Source of the DNA: Bog-950 sp964493695
GTDB taxonomy: Bacteria; Bacteroidota; Bacteroidia; Chitinophagales; LD1
Direction: 5' to 3'
Assembly: GCA_964493695.1 (NCBI GenBank)
Contig: CAZBPG010000042.1
Span: forward strand, 1-28,727
Length of the DNA stretch: 28,727 nt
The translations under genes were made by a program, and so were the position numbers. Shown piece after piece: positions 1-8,537 of this stretch. The notes beneath the pieces are model-generated. The model was not told the origin of the DNA. It made no database searches and saw only the letters and a program-made list of their open reading frames with translations. Position 1 is the stretch's first letter, and each line of letters starts with the position of its first letter.

Positions 1-14
1 CAATCCCACATTAA

Positions 15-2483
15 ATGTACGAACTATTTAGTCCACTTTATGCTGACAACTTACACTATGATGCAGATTCAGATTATGCGGACATAATTATTAAGCCACA
101 CGAAACTTGCTCTGATCCCAAATATCCCCTCAATTACAAAGATCACAATGGATATATCCTTATTAACGACAATGGGGATGGAATGGATGAAAAGGAAATC
201 ATTAACGGATGGCTTAAGATATCGTTGTCCAAAAAGAAATTGATGAAATTAAATGGAGCCACCACACCAAGTGGAAGAACTCCATTGGGGGATAAGGGTC
301 TCGGAAGACTAAGTACACAAAGACTAGCGGATAAGTTGGAGTTGTTTACACAGAAAGAAAGTGATGTTCCCTATCATGTTTTTTTCAACTGGAACGATTT
401 CAACGAAGACACTTTGCTTTCTAAAGTGAGTGTAACCATAAATGAACTACCACAAAAATTCCAACCCAGCAAAGGAACAACCTTACTTCTTTCCGATATA
501 AAAGAATCGGATGTTTGGACCGGTGTAACAGGGGATAAAATTAGAGCTAAACTCTCGCAACTTATTTCACCAGTTAAAAGTAAGAAGCCGTTTAAAGTGT
601 ATTTTAAAGTAGGAGATAAATCCTTTGACTTAGAAGCGATAAACGAGGATATTAAGAGGTTGGCTATATCTCAATATTCCTTTACCTATTCTGAGAATAA
701 ATTTATTCTCCTTGGTAAAATCAAATTGGCGAAACTTAGAGGAAATGATAGAGCAAATTATGCGCATTTAATTGAATCGGATAGCGGGAATGCATTTTTT
801 AAATGGTTAACCGATGAAAAAAACAAAGACAACTTAAACTATCTAAGGTTAAAGTACTGTGGTGAGAAAGGAGTTTTTATAGAATTCAAGTTAGTTACTA
901 AAATTCCCCCACTAGATGGTTCTGCAACAGTAGAACAAATTACATCTGAAGTAGATAAAGATGGGAACTTAATCAAGAGACTAGTGTTTGCTCACCCAGG
1001 AAATTTCAAAGGCAAAATTGACGAATATGAATTCGTTAAAGATTTAGACATCTCTGGCGTAAAAGACATCTTTGAAAACTTCGATTCCTATAAACAGTTT
1101 ATACAAAATCAAACCGGAATTAGGGTATACCGTGACGGTTTTGGTATTCGTCCATTTGGACTTGATGGTGATGATTGGCTTAAACTTAGTGAAGGTCAAA
1201 CTTCGGGAAGCTCGTTTTATGGAATGAGACCTGGTAATGTAATCGGGTTTATATCTATTTCTGCTAAGGCGAATCAAAACTTAAAAGAAAAAACTGATAG
1301 AGAAGGCTTCATTGACAATCCATATTCGAGAAATTTTAATCTCATTTTATCACAACTTGTCTTAGAAGAAGTGAATGAGATATTAGAGAACATCAAACGT
1401 TCTTATAATTCTTACAGAAAAAAATATGGAATTGATCAAACAGGCCTATCGAATTTATCTTCTGCGTTAGCGGCTATTAAGAAAACGGGTGGTGAAGCGG
1501 AGGCACTAGTAGAAGAGGTTAAGAACTTAGAAAATAATCTCCTTAGCGTTCGTGAAGCTGCTTCTAGTCTTATACTTAAGATAACTCAAAAAGATAAGAC
1601 ATTCTTAAAGGATGAAGAGGTGGCAAAAATGATTAAGGAGATAGAATCAAGTTTTTTTGAAGCGAAAAAAACCATCGATAAGCTAAATACATTATTACCA
1701 CAAGCCTCTATTCTCAAGAACGCTATCCATATTTTAGAACCTCAGATTGAGACGCTTACTGAACAAGTCACTGAGTTTACGGAACTTGCTGGCTTGGGGC
1801 TAATTGCTGAATCTCTTTCACACGAAATTGACAACATCCTTGACAGGCTTTTGACTCAAGCAAAAAGATTTTCAGATTATCTTAAGAAAGAGAACATTAA
1901 GAATAAGGAAACGTATGTTTTTATCGAGAATGTAAACACTGCTATATCTGGACTACGAAAGCAGATCAGCCATTTATCACCCTCGTTAAGATATATAAGA
2001 GAATCAAAGGACATTATATCAGTTAACGAATTTTTAAGAGAACTTGAAACCTTCTATAGGGACCGCTTATTGGCAAATGCAATAAAAATTAAATTGGATG
2101 TAAATTCAGCAAAGAATTTTGAAATCGTTTTCAATAGAGGCAAATTGACACAAGTATTTGACAACCTCCTATTAAATTCAGAGTATTGGTCAAAAGAAAG
2201 ACGAAAAACAAACAAAAGTTTTTCATCAGAAATAGTCATTAGAAATAGAAACCCTTTCATACATGTGTTTGATAACGGATTTGGAATTGAACCAAATGTT
2301 GAGTCCAGAATTTTTCAACCGTTTGTAACAACAAAGCCTAAAAATGTAGGACGAGGCTTAGGCTTATATATAACACAGCAACTTTTAGAAAATTACGGTT
2401 GCGATATTGTTTTGCTTCCAGATCAAAACAAATACGGGAAGAGGTATATTTTTCAACTTAACTTTAGCAACGCGATAAAATGA
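15..2483 (+). CDS. Dual GHKL ATPase / histidine-kinase-like protein
   Basis: 822 residues. The N-terminal half resembles the Hsp90/MutL/MORC-type GHKL ATPases: G1-like DNGDGM at 52-57 and a lid motif GDKGLGR at 92-98. A helical, probably coiled-coil stretch follows (about 450-590). The C-terminal half looks like a histidine kinase core: H-box SLSHEI with H603, N-box FDNLLLNSEYW with N717 and N721, G1 box DNGFG at 753-757, F-box FQPF near 767, and G2 box GRGLGLY at 779. No membrane segment is visible, so it is probably cytoplasmic. It overlaps the next gene by four bases (ATGA), so the two products likely work together. Oddity: an in-frame TAA sits directly before the ATG, and the first GHKL N-box is poor (DNLHYDAD, with no Glu in the usual place), so the 5' end may be eroded or a variant. 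Double-GHKL proteins next to receiver-like proteins suggest signalling or defence. The architecture is clear; the role is inferred. Confidence 0.8.
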   Translation: MYELFSPLYADNLHYDADSDYADIIIKPHETCSDPKYPLNYKDHNGYILINDNGDGMDEKEIINGWLKISLSKKKLMKLNGATTPSGRTPLGDKGLGRLSTQRLADKLELFTQKESDVPYHVFFNWNDFNEDTLLSKVSVTINELPQKFQPSKGTTLLLSDIKESDVWTGVTGDKIRAKLSQLISPVKSKKPFKVYFKVGDKSFDLEAINEDIKRLAISQYSFTYSENKFILLGKIKLAKLRGNDRANYAHLIESDSGNAFFKWLTDEKNKDNLNYLRLKYCGEKGVFIEFKLVTKIPPLDGSATVEQITSEVDKDGNLIKRLVFAHPGNFKGKIDEYEFVKDLDISGVKDIFENFDSYKQFIQNQTGIRVYRDGFGIRPFGLDGDDWLKLSEGQTSGSSFYGMRPGNVIGFISISAKANQNLKEKTDREGFIDNPYSRNFNLILSQLVLEEVNEILENIKRSYNSYRKKYGIDQTGLSNLSSALAAIKKTGGEAEALVEEVKNLENNLLSVREAASSLILKITQKDKTFLKDEEVAKMIKEIESSFFEAKKTIDKLNTLLPQASILKNAIHILEPQIETLTEQVTEFTELAGLGLIAESLSHEIDNILDRLLTQAKRFSDYLKKENIKNKETYVFIENVNTAISGLRKQISHLSPSLRYIRESKDIISVNEFLRELETFYRDRLLANAIKIKLDVNSAKNFEIVFNRGKLTQVFDNLLLNSEYWSKERRKTNKSFSSEIVIRNRNPFIHVFDNGFGIEPNVESRIFQPFVTTKPKNVGRGLGLYITQQLLENYGCDIVLLPDQNKYGKRYIFQLNFSNAIK

Positions 2484-4393
2484 CAGTTCCGGATAAAAAA
2501 ACCATATCGCTTTTTGAAGATGAGCATGAGGTTGAGGTTAGGATTACTGCCCTGAAAACTGAAGAAGAAGTGATTGCATCAGATGCAATCAATGCAAAAT
2601 CAGCACTATCTAAAATCTTTGCAGAGTTAAACATTCGGAGAGTTTATTACATAGATGATTCATTTGGATATAAGACAAATGATTTAGATGAATTTCTAGC
2701 GCAGTTGACACAAATAAGCACGGATAAGCAAAAGAAAATAAAAATCAAAGAAATTAATTTTGGAGTTATACCGGAAGGACAATTAAGCGATACCATAAGA
2801 GAAAAATGGTCGGGACTAGATTTTGAAAAACAATTGAGTCTTGTTAAGCAAGTCTTTAATGAATCTACAGAACCTACTTTTTCACAAGATCTAAAAGACG
2901 TCTCTTTAATAGATAGTTACTTCCCTGAAAGTGTCACGTTGACTAAATTGAATCCTATTGTATGGGATGAACAGCGTGATAAAATAATTAATGAGATACC
3001 AGAAGGAGAAAAAATTCTCTTGCTTTTTGATGAAGATTTAAAACAAGCGCGAGGTAGGTTCGAAAATACTAAAGGCATTAATCTAATACAGGAAGTAAAT
3101 GGCCATGCAAAAGCCCCTAGTATAGTTTGCTGCTTGTTAACTTGGATGATTAACAAAGCCGAGAGTGAAACAGCTGCACGTAAGGGACTATGTGAAACTT
3201 TTGGAATTGATAAGCGACTTTTTTTACCACTTTCAAAGGAAAGAAATAAGAATCAAACACTTTTTTCCGATGGCCTTAAAAAGGCTTTGCTAAACACATA
3301 TTGTGAGAACATTAAAGATGCGACCAAAGAATTACTAATCAATGCAAATAAGGCAGCTATCGAAGATTTCGAAGAAATAGATACTTATTCATTTGATAAT
3401 ATCATCCTGAAATCTTCTTACGAGGAGGGTGTTGGTGAAAAGGACACACTTTTAAGAATTTACAAGGTTCTTTTAGATGCGGCCGCTAAGAAATTGATGG
3501 GTGACCATGGCTTTTTAGGGAAAATAAATTCGGAAATAATATCAGCAAAACGGGTTAGCGATTTAGTAATTGATGTACGGCCAAACATACAGCCCAATAA
3601 AGGCCCCTTTAGGATTAGGCACAATGAACTTTATGAAGATGATCAGACGATTAATAAACTATGCGAACCAATAAATAATGGGGACATATTCGAAATAACG
3701 GTTTCAGATAAAACTGAACATTTCATTCTCGTTTCTCAAGCTTGTGATTTAATGGTAAGGACGGACAGAGCAAAGGAAGGAAGAAGAACTGCAACTTTTG
3801 CATTGCTGCTTAGAGTTAGTCAAAAAACAATCTCTAGATTGAATAAGGAAGTAAAGTCATTTTATTCATCTCCTAAACCAACTCATTTTTTTGCTGCTAA
3901 GTTTAAATTACCTTATTACAAAATAGAGACTTCGGATGTAGGTATTGTTGAATTTGAAAATGGGATTTTGATTGACATTGACGTGCTTGATTTAGCTGTT
4001 TACAATCATGAAGGTGTCTGCAAACTTGACTTAACTAAACCAAACGTAATACCTAAAGAAATGATTCAGCCTTGGATTGCTCGTCATCAGCATTTAGTAA
4101 AAAAGTTTGAAGATATAAAGGAAGAATATGAGAAATATAGCGGTGTTCTAGCTGCTTTAGAAGAGATATTACCTTCTAATGAAATTATTCCCTTTTGGCA
4201 AAAAACCTTACCGGAATTTTCATTTTTGAGGAAAATAGGCAATCCAAATTTTTACAATAAAGGTGCATTCGACTTCGGGATAAAAAGAATAAGAAGACTA
4301 CGAGAGCCTGAAAGCATTAGATTATTGAATAGATATATGCGCCATTTGTCTCGTGATGCTGAAGAGCATGACTTCGTAAAAAGAGTTGATTAG
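2480..4393 (+). CDS. Receiver-like (pseudo-response-regulator) partner protein
   Basis: 637 residues, translationally coupled to the upstream GHKL protein. The first ~260 residues can be read as an expanded receiver fold: an acidic pair in RVYYIDD (D59, D60), a strand ending LLLFDED (D184) at the usual phospho-acceptor place, a strand VCCLLTW, and a conserved-type Lys in LPLSKER (K253). Ordinary receivers are about 120 residues, so there would be a 60-70 residue insertion between the first acidic pair and the central Asp. The rest (about 340-637) matches no family I can name; it contains FILVSQACDLMVR followed by GRR, then a helical C-terminus. No DNA-binding helix-turn-helix is obvious, so it is not a standard transcriptional regulator. 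The C-terminal part may be an effector triggered by the kinase-like partner (inference). Base composition is AT-rich: one sampled 60-base line (3301-3360) has 20 G+C. Confidence 0.75.
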   Translation: MTVPDKKTISLFEDEHEVEVRITALKTEEEVIASDAINAKSALSKIFAELNIRRVYYIDDSFGYKTNDLDEFLAQLTQISTDKQKKIKIKEINFGVIPEGQLSDTIREKWSGLDFEKQLSLVKQVFNESTEPTFSQDLKDVSLIDSYFPESVTLTKLNPIVWDEQRDKIINEIPEGEKILLLFDEDLKQARGRFENTKGINLIQEVNGHAKAPSIVCCLLTWMINKAESETAARKGLCETFGIDKRLFLPLSKERNKNQTLFSDGLKKALLNTYCENIKDATKELLINANKAAIEDFEEIDTYSFDNIILKSSYEEGVGEKDTLLRIYKVLLDAAAKKLMGDHGFLGKINSEIISAKRVSDLVIDVRPNIQPNKGPFRIRHNELYEDDQTINKLCEPINNGDIFEITVSDKTEHFILVSQACDLMVRTDRAKEGRRTATFALLLRVSQKTISRLNKEVKSFYSSPKPTHFFAAKFKLPYYKIETSDVGIVEFENGILIDIDVLDLAVYNHEGVCKLDLTKPNVIPKEMIQPWIARHQHLVKKFEDIKEEYEKYSGVLAALEEILPSNEIIPFWQKTLPEFSFLRKIGNPNFYNKGAFDFGIKRIRRLREPESIRLLNRYMRHLSRDAEEHDFVKRVD

Positions 4394-4453
4394 ACACTCA
4401 GCTTCCCGGAAGTCGCATTCCACATAATCACAAGTTGAATTTCAAACGCGAAG

Positions 4454-4576
4454 CGTGTGGGTTAGCGATAGAAGTGAAAAGCCCGGAGTCTCGGCTCAGC
4501 CGAGACGAGGACTTGCAGCGATAGCCCGCCCCGCCCACGATAGCTATCGGGGTTGCGAGGGGAACCCCCAATGCTT
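4454..4576. repeat. Structured intergenic repeat-like element
   Basis: The 184-base gap after the receiver-like gene has no ORF. It contains a 19-base inverted repeat (4488-4506, GTCTCGGC / GCCGAGAC), the direct repeat AGCGATAG (4463 and 4518), a 12-base palindrome CGATAGCTATCG (4538-4549) and a GGGG-AA-CCCC hairpin next to the CDS end. No T-run follows, so it is not a classical terminator. The phrases 'tagcgatagaagtgaaaagc' and 'gacttgcagcgatagcccg' resemble dispersed intergenic elements that I recall from Bacteroidota genomes; that recollection is not a search result. It marks the junction between AT-rich and GC-richer DNA. Confidence 0.45.
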
Positions 4577-4577
4577 T

Positions 4578-7160
4578 CTATCTTATCAAAATAAAATCCT
4601 TCACTAAGGTTTTTACATTACCCGGGTTAGCGGCTATGCCATAACTGATGTGGCACACATAGGCACCGGTGGGTTGGGGTTTACCTTTATAGGTACCGTC
4701 CCAGGCGGCATTGCCTTTGGCACTAAAAACCACCTCGCCCCAGCGGTTGTAAATGCGCTGTTCAAAAACCACGGCATCGGCAATAGGGAAAATAGTAAAC
4801 ACGCGGTTGAGGGGCTCGCTGCCGTTGGGCGCAAATGCATCGGGCACTTTAATAACAATGTCAATTTGCTTTACCTCTACCGTGTAACACGAAGCAGCGG
4901 TGCAGTTAATATCGTTGGTAACGGTAACGCAATAGGTAGTGGTGGCACCGGGGGCAGCGGTGGGGTTGTAAACGGCAGGGTTGCTCAGGCCCCCTGCGGG
5001 CGACCATACATAGTTACGGGTAGAGTCACCGGAGGCGAGGAGCTGCACGGTTTGCCCGGGCAAAATAGCCGTGTCGGGTATAGCAGTAACCAAAGTTTGC
5101 GCGCTCGAAACAAAAGCATTAGCCGATTGCACGGCTATACAGCCGCTGGCATCGGTAACGGTAACAATAAACGAAGCGGGGGAAGAAACCACCGGAGTAA
5201 TAGTGGCGGTGGTTTCACCGGTGCTCCACAGGTAAGTAACCGGTGAGGCAGAAGTGGCCGCCATGCTTACCGGCTGACCGGCACATACAATAGTATCGCA
5301 GCAAATAGTTAAAGGGGGCGGAGCATTGCTGGCAAAAACGGTTACCGATTCTTCTACCGAGCAGCCGCTTTGGTCGGTAACGGTAACAAAGAAAGCCTGC
5401 GAGCCGAGAATCTGCTGGGTAATAGCGGGGGTGTTTTCGCCACTGCTCCAGGCATAGGTAAACTGCCCTATGGGCGGAACCTCTACATTAAAAGAAGCAT
5501 AGGCACCGAGGCAAACGGTAGTATCGCAGCAGACGGTTACATCGGGCAGGGTGTTGAGCACCGTTACCACTACTACTGGCGAAACAGTGCAGCCGTGCAG
5601 TATATCGGTAACCGTTACAATAAACGAAGTAGTGGCAAACACAGCCGGAGAAATATTATCGGTCTGTTCACCGGTGCTCCATAAAACAGTGGGAGGGAAG
5701 GTAGCGGTATCGGTCACGCTCATGGGCACGGTAGCACCGGCACATACGGTGGTATCGCAACAGGCGGTAGCCACCAGCTTTACAAAGGGAACAGTATCCA
5801 CCAGAATATCCAGACCGGTGATAGTGCCGCCATCGCTACCGGGCTCGGCACCGTTGGTGGTTCCGTAGGGGCAGTTCACAGGGCCCAAGCCGAACATGTT
5901 CTTTCCGTTGATGCCACCGGTGTCGGTAAAAAGGATATTGGCAGGAACAGAGCCACCCTTTACCCACAGCGCACCACCGCCACCTCCACCGCCCGGCCCC
6001 ATACAGAAGGCATTGGTGCCGGTGCTTCCTCCGTTGTCTAAATAGCCACCGGTGCCGCCCACGGCATCTACTCTTACATTGCCGGTGTAGTTGTCTACAA
6101 ACAACAGCACCGTTCCTCCGCCCCCGCCTCCACCGGTTCCATCGCTTTGCGCATAACAGCAGTTAAATGTAACCACCGAGTCCACCGGATTTCCGTTGGC
6201 ATTAATCTTTCTGTTGTTACCGGTTAAGGTATTGCACATAATAATAGCAATGCCGCCACCATTGGCTCCTCCTCTTCCCTGGTTGTTGTTGCCGTCACCG
6301 GCACCGCCTCCACCGCCCATAAATATTTTATTGGCTCCGTTGTTATAAGTCAATGCTGCTCCACCAACCCCCGGTGCAGGACCGGGACAGGAGTTGTTGC
6401 CTACGTTAGAGCGCGTTCCTCCTCTGCCTCCGGCACCGTAGTTGCTTCCTCCACCGCCACCGGTGTTGTGGTCATCGCCACCGCCACCGCCATTGCCGTT
6501 CTTGCCCCTGCCGTAACCGAACCCCGCAGTGCCTATGCCCTCGCCTTTGGGTGCCCCGCAGTTAATGGTAGCACAGTAGTAAGCAGTAGCTCCTCCGGAG
6601 CCGTTATTAAAACAGGCCTGTCCGGCATTGTCGTTTTCATACACTGCCCCGCGAAAGCCCTTTCCTTTTACAGTAATCGAATCGTTCAGGGTAAGGGTGT
6701 TGGCTCTCAACAATAAAACTCCACCGGTGCTGCCGTCCCATGCCGGTGCGGTAAGGGGAGCGGTAACCACTGCATCAGTATATTCTTCCAGCGAGACCAA
6801 CTGCACACTGCCGCTTGCTTCATAATCGTGTATCAGCGCGTATTTGAATTCAATCACGTTACCGGTAATGCTTTCAATCTCATCTATTTCGTAATTGCCG
6901 CAGGCCCGGTAATCGTTGATGTTTCCGAAAGCTGCCGAGTTGCTTGCGTCTATCTCGGCTCCTTTCATTTGTATAATCATCACCTGTTGCCCCACAAAAA
7001 AACCATTGGTAGTGTTGACGGTTACGTTGTTGTTGCAAAAATCAACCACCGTAACCGCTGCATATTTATTGATGATGCCGCTGATATTGGTTTGTGCCGG
7101 AAGGCAAATGGAAAGAAGACCAATAATAAAGAGCAAAAAGAATTGTCTGTTCAAGGGCAT
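4578..7160 (-). CDS. Secreted Gly-rich protein with Ig-like repeats and CHU_C (gliding-type) C-terminal domain
   Basis: 860 residues. A signal peptide covers about 1-22, with cleavage near LPA/QT. Residues about 130-440 are very Gly-rich (runs such as GGGGGG) and Asn-rich, typical of exported surface proteins with a beta-rich fold. Four tandem Ig/PKD-like modules follow: 467-543, 544-619, 620-693 and 694-771. The first three open with CCDT-VC-G and carry LWSTGE-type and VTVTD-GC motifs. Residues 772-860 (from VPDAFAPNG, with YNRWGEVVF, WDGTYKG, PTGAY) are a clear gliding-motility-associated CHU_C domain, a T9SS type B sorting signal. The product is therefore expected to be exported by T9SS and attached at the surface or released. 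It is a single gene with a promoter-like TAAGTTTG upstream. GC content is higher than in its neighbours (line 5221-5280 has 37 G+C of 60), partly because of Gly codons. Confidence 0.92.
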   Translation of the reverse strand: MPLNRQFFLLFIIGLLSICLPAQTNISGIINKYAAVTVVDFCNNNVTVNTTNGFFVGQQVMIIQMKGAEIDASNSAAFGNINDYRACGNYEIDEIESITGNVIEFKYALIHDYEASGSVQLVSLEEYTDAVVTAPLTAPAWDGSTGGVLLLRANTLTLNDSITVKGKGFRGAVYENDNAGQACFNNGSGGATAYYCATINCGAPKGEGIGTAGFGYGRGKNGNGGGGGDDHNTGGGGGSNYGAGGRGGTRSNVGNNSCPGPAPGVGGAALTYNNGANKIFMGGGGGAGDGNNNQGRGGANGGGIAIIMCNTLTGNNRKINANGNPVDSVVTFNCCYAQSDGTGGGGGGGTVLLFVDNYTGNVRVDAVGGTGGYLDNGGSTGTNAFCMGPGGGGGGGALWVKGGSVPANILFTDTGGINGKNMFGLGPVNCPYGTTNGAEPGSDGGTITGLDILVDTVPFVKLVATACCDTTVCAGATVPMSVTDTATFPPTVLWSTGEQTDNISPAVFATTSFIVTVTDILHGCTVSPVVVVTVLNTLPDVTVCCDTTVCLGAYASFNVEVPPIGQFTYAWSSGENTPAITQQILGSQAFFVTVTDQSGCSVEESVTVFASNAPPPLTICCDTIVCAGQPVSMAATSASPVTYLWSTGETTATITPVVSSPASFIVTVTDASGCIAVQSANAFVSSAQTLVTAIPDTAILPGQTVQLLASGDSTRNYVWSPAGGLSNPAVYNPTAAPGATTTYCVTVTNDINCTAASCYTVEVKQIDIVIKVPDAFAPNGSEPLNRVFTIFPIADAVVFEQRIYNRWGEVVFSAKGNAAWDGTYKGKPQPTGAYVCHISYGIAANPGNVKTLVKDFILIR

Positions 7161-7177
7161 GAATAAGAATGTGGCAA

Positions 7178-7185
7178 CAAACTTA
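7178..7185 (-). promoter_or_regulatory. Bacteroidota -7 promoter element (TAAGTTTG)
   Basis: Read on the minus strand this is TAAGTTTG, an exact match to TAnnTTTG, 17 bases upstream of the ATG at 7160. I do not see a clear TTTG at the -33 position, so the call rests on the -7 box and its placement. Confidence 0.45.
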
Positions 7186-7280
7186 ACTCAATTTTTGTGC
7201 GTTATGCTAATTGTAAATAATTCAGAAGGCTGAATGGGAAATCAAATTATTTGAAGCAACTTTACCACATCAAACTATTT

Positions 7281-8537
7281 ATGAAGAAACTGCTGTCTTC
7301 TTTTCTTATTGCCCTTCTCTCGCTGTCTTCTTTTGCATCGCAACTGATTATACCCATGGATGACGGGCAGGCCAATCACTTAAAAGCATACGGTATTGCG
7401 TATTGGGTACTCAAACAAAATGTAACGGTTGACTGGCTGTTAAATTACCGCGGAGGAAGTTTTGCCATACCCTACGCTTCCGCTATTGAAAGCGAATGCA
7501 AAGTGCGCGGTGTTAGTTTCGAAATTGTGGCCGGTGGACAATACAACGCTATCCTCACCGACATTGCCAATCCCGAAACAAACATGGATGTAATGAAACT
7601 GGAGAAAGCCCCGAAGGTTGCTGTTTACTCTCCAAAGAATAAACTGCCGTGGGACGATGCTGTTACGCTGGTGCTGAAGTATGCTGAAATTCCTTATGAA
7701 GTAGTGTATGACGATGAAGTGCTGGATGGCAAGTTGTTGTTGTATGACTGGCTGCATTTGCATCATGAAGATTTTACCGGTCAGTACGGAAAGTTCTTTG
7801 GCAGTTACGGTGGCGCGCAATGGTATCAGGAAGATGTGGCAGGTCAGGAAGCAACAGCTAAGCGCAGGGGATTTCAAAAAGTTTCGCAAATGAAATTAGC
7901 CGTGGCAAAAACCATCCGCGATTTTGTGTTCGGTGGCGGTTTCATGTTTGCCATGTGCAGCGCTACCGACAGTTACGATATTGCTTTAGCTGCGGAGGGC
8001 ACTGACATGTGCGATGTAATGTATGATGGCGATGCACAAGACCCCGATGCGCAATCGAAGTTAGCTTATGACCGGTGTTTTGCTTTTGAGAATTTTCATT
8101 TGCGCACCAACCCTTACGAATACGAATACAGCGATATTGATGTAACCACTTACAGAACCGTTCCTAAAGATTTAGACTACTTCACCCTGTTTGATTTCAG
8201 CGCTAAGTGGGACCCGGTGCCTACTATGTTGTGCCAGGACCACACTAAAACAATCAAAGGTTTCCTCGGGCAAACTACCGCTTTTAGTAAAAGATTTGTG
8301 AAGAGCAGTGTGCTGGTGATGGGGCAAAACAAATCAGCCAACGAGGCGCGCTACATTCATGGTGAATACGGCAAAGGACTTTGGAGTTGGTATGCCGGTC
8401 ACGACCCTGAAGATTATCAGCACTTAGTAGGCGACCCGCCAACTAATCTTGATTTGCATCCCAACTCACCGGGCTACCGGTTGATACTGAACAATGTTTT
8501 GTTTCCCGCTGCGCGTAAGAAGAAACAGAAGACCTAA
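7281..8537 (+). CDS. Conserved secreted protein, ThuA/amidotransferase-like (family often labelled 'asparagine synthetase B')
   Basis: 418 residues from the ATG at 7281. An in-frame ATG lies 30 bases upstream, but MKKLLSSFLIALLS is the natural signal-peptide start; cleavage is probably near FAS/QL. The mature protein begins LIIPMDDGQANHLKAYG and contains KVAVYSP, YDWLHLHHEDFTGQYGKF, RDFVFGGGFMFAMCSATDS and GHDPEDYQHLVGDPP, and ends with a Lys-rich tail. I recognise this as a conserved Bacteroidota family that databases often call asparagine synthetase B, but I see neither an N-terminal Cys glutaminase nor an ATP-pyrophosphatase PP-loop, and the protein is exported. The alternating strand/helix pattern with FMFAMCSATD fits a class I glutamine amidotransferase-like (ThuA-like) fold. 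Substrate unknown. Its 3' end overlaps the convergent symporter gene by four bases. Confidence 0.8.
   Translation: MKKLLSSFLIALLSLSSFASQLIIPMDDGQANHLKAYGIAYWVLKQNVTVDWLLNYRGGSFAIPYASAIESECKVRGVSFEIVAGGQYNAILTDIANPETNMDVMKLEKAPKVAVYSPKNKLPWDDAVTLVLKYAEIPYEVVYDDEVLDGKLLLYDWLHLHHEDFTGQYGKFFGSYGGAQWYQEDVAGQEATAKRRGFQKVSQMKLAVAKTIRDFVFGGGFMFAMCSATDSYDIALAAEGTDMCDVMYDGDAQDPDAQSKLAYDRCFAFENFHLRTNPYEYEYSDIDVTTYRTVPKDLDYFTLFDFSAKWDPVPTMLCQDHTKTIKGFLGQTTAFSKRFVKSSVLVMGQNKSANEARYIHGEYGKGLWSWYAGHDPEDYQHLVGDPPTNLDLHPNSPGYRLILNNVLFPAARKKKQKT

Noticed and set aside
15..4393. Restriction-modification or a named defence system
   Set aside because: No nuclease, methyltransferase or helicase motif is visible, and the pair matches no named system I can recall with confidence.
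4488..4506. Terminator for the receiver-like gene
   Set aside because: The stem is strong but no T-run follows on either strand and it is over 90 bases from the stop.
4650..7233. Several long plus-strand ORFs opposite the Gly-rich secreted gene
   Set aside because: They are shadows of a GC-rich, Gly-codon-rich gene with a clear signal peptide and CHU_C domain on the minus strand.
7251..7280. Upstream ATG for the secreted protein
   Set aside because: It would place ten polar residues before a perfect signal peptide start at 7281.
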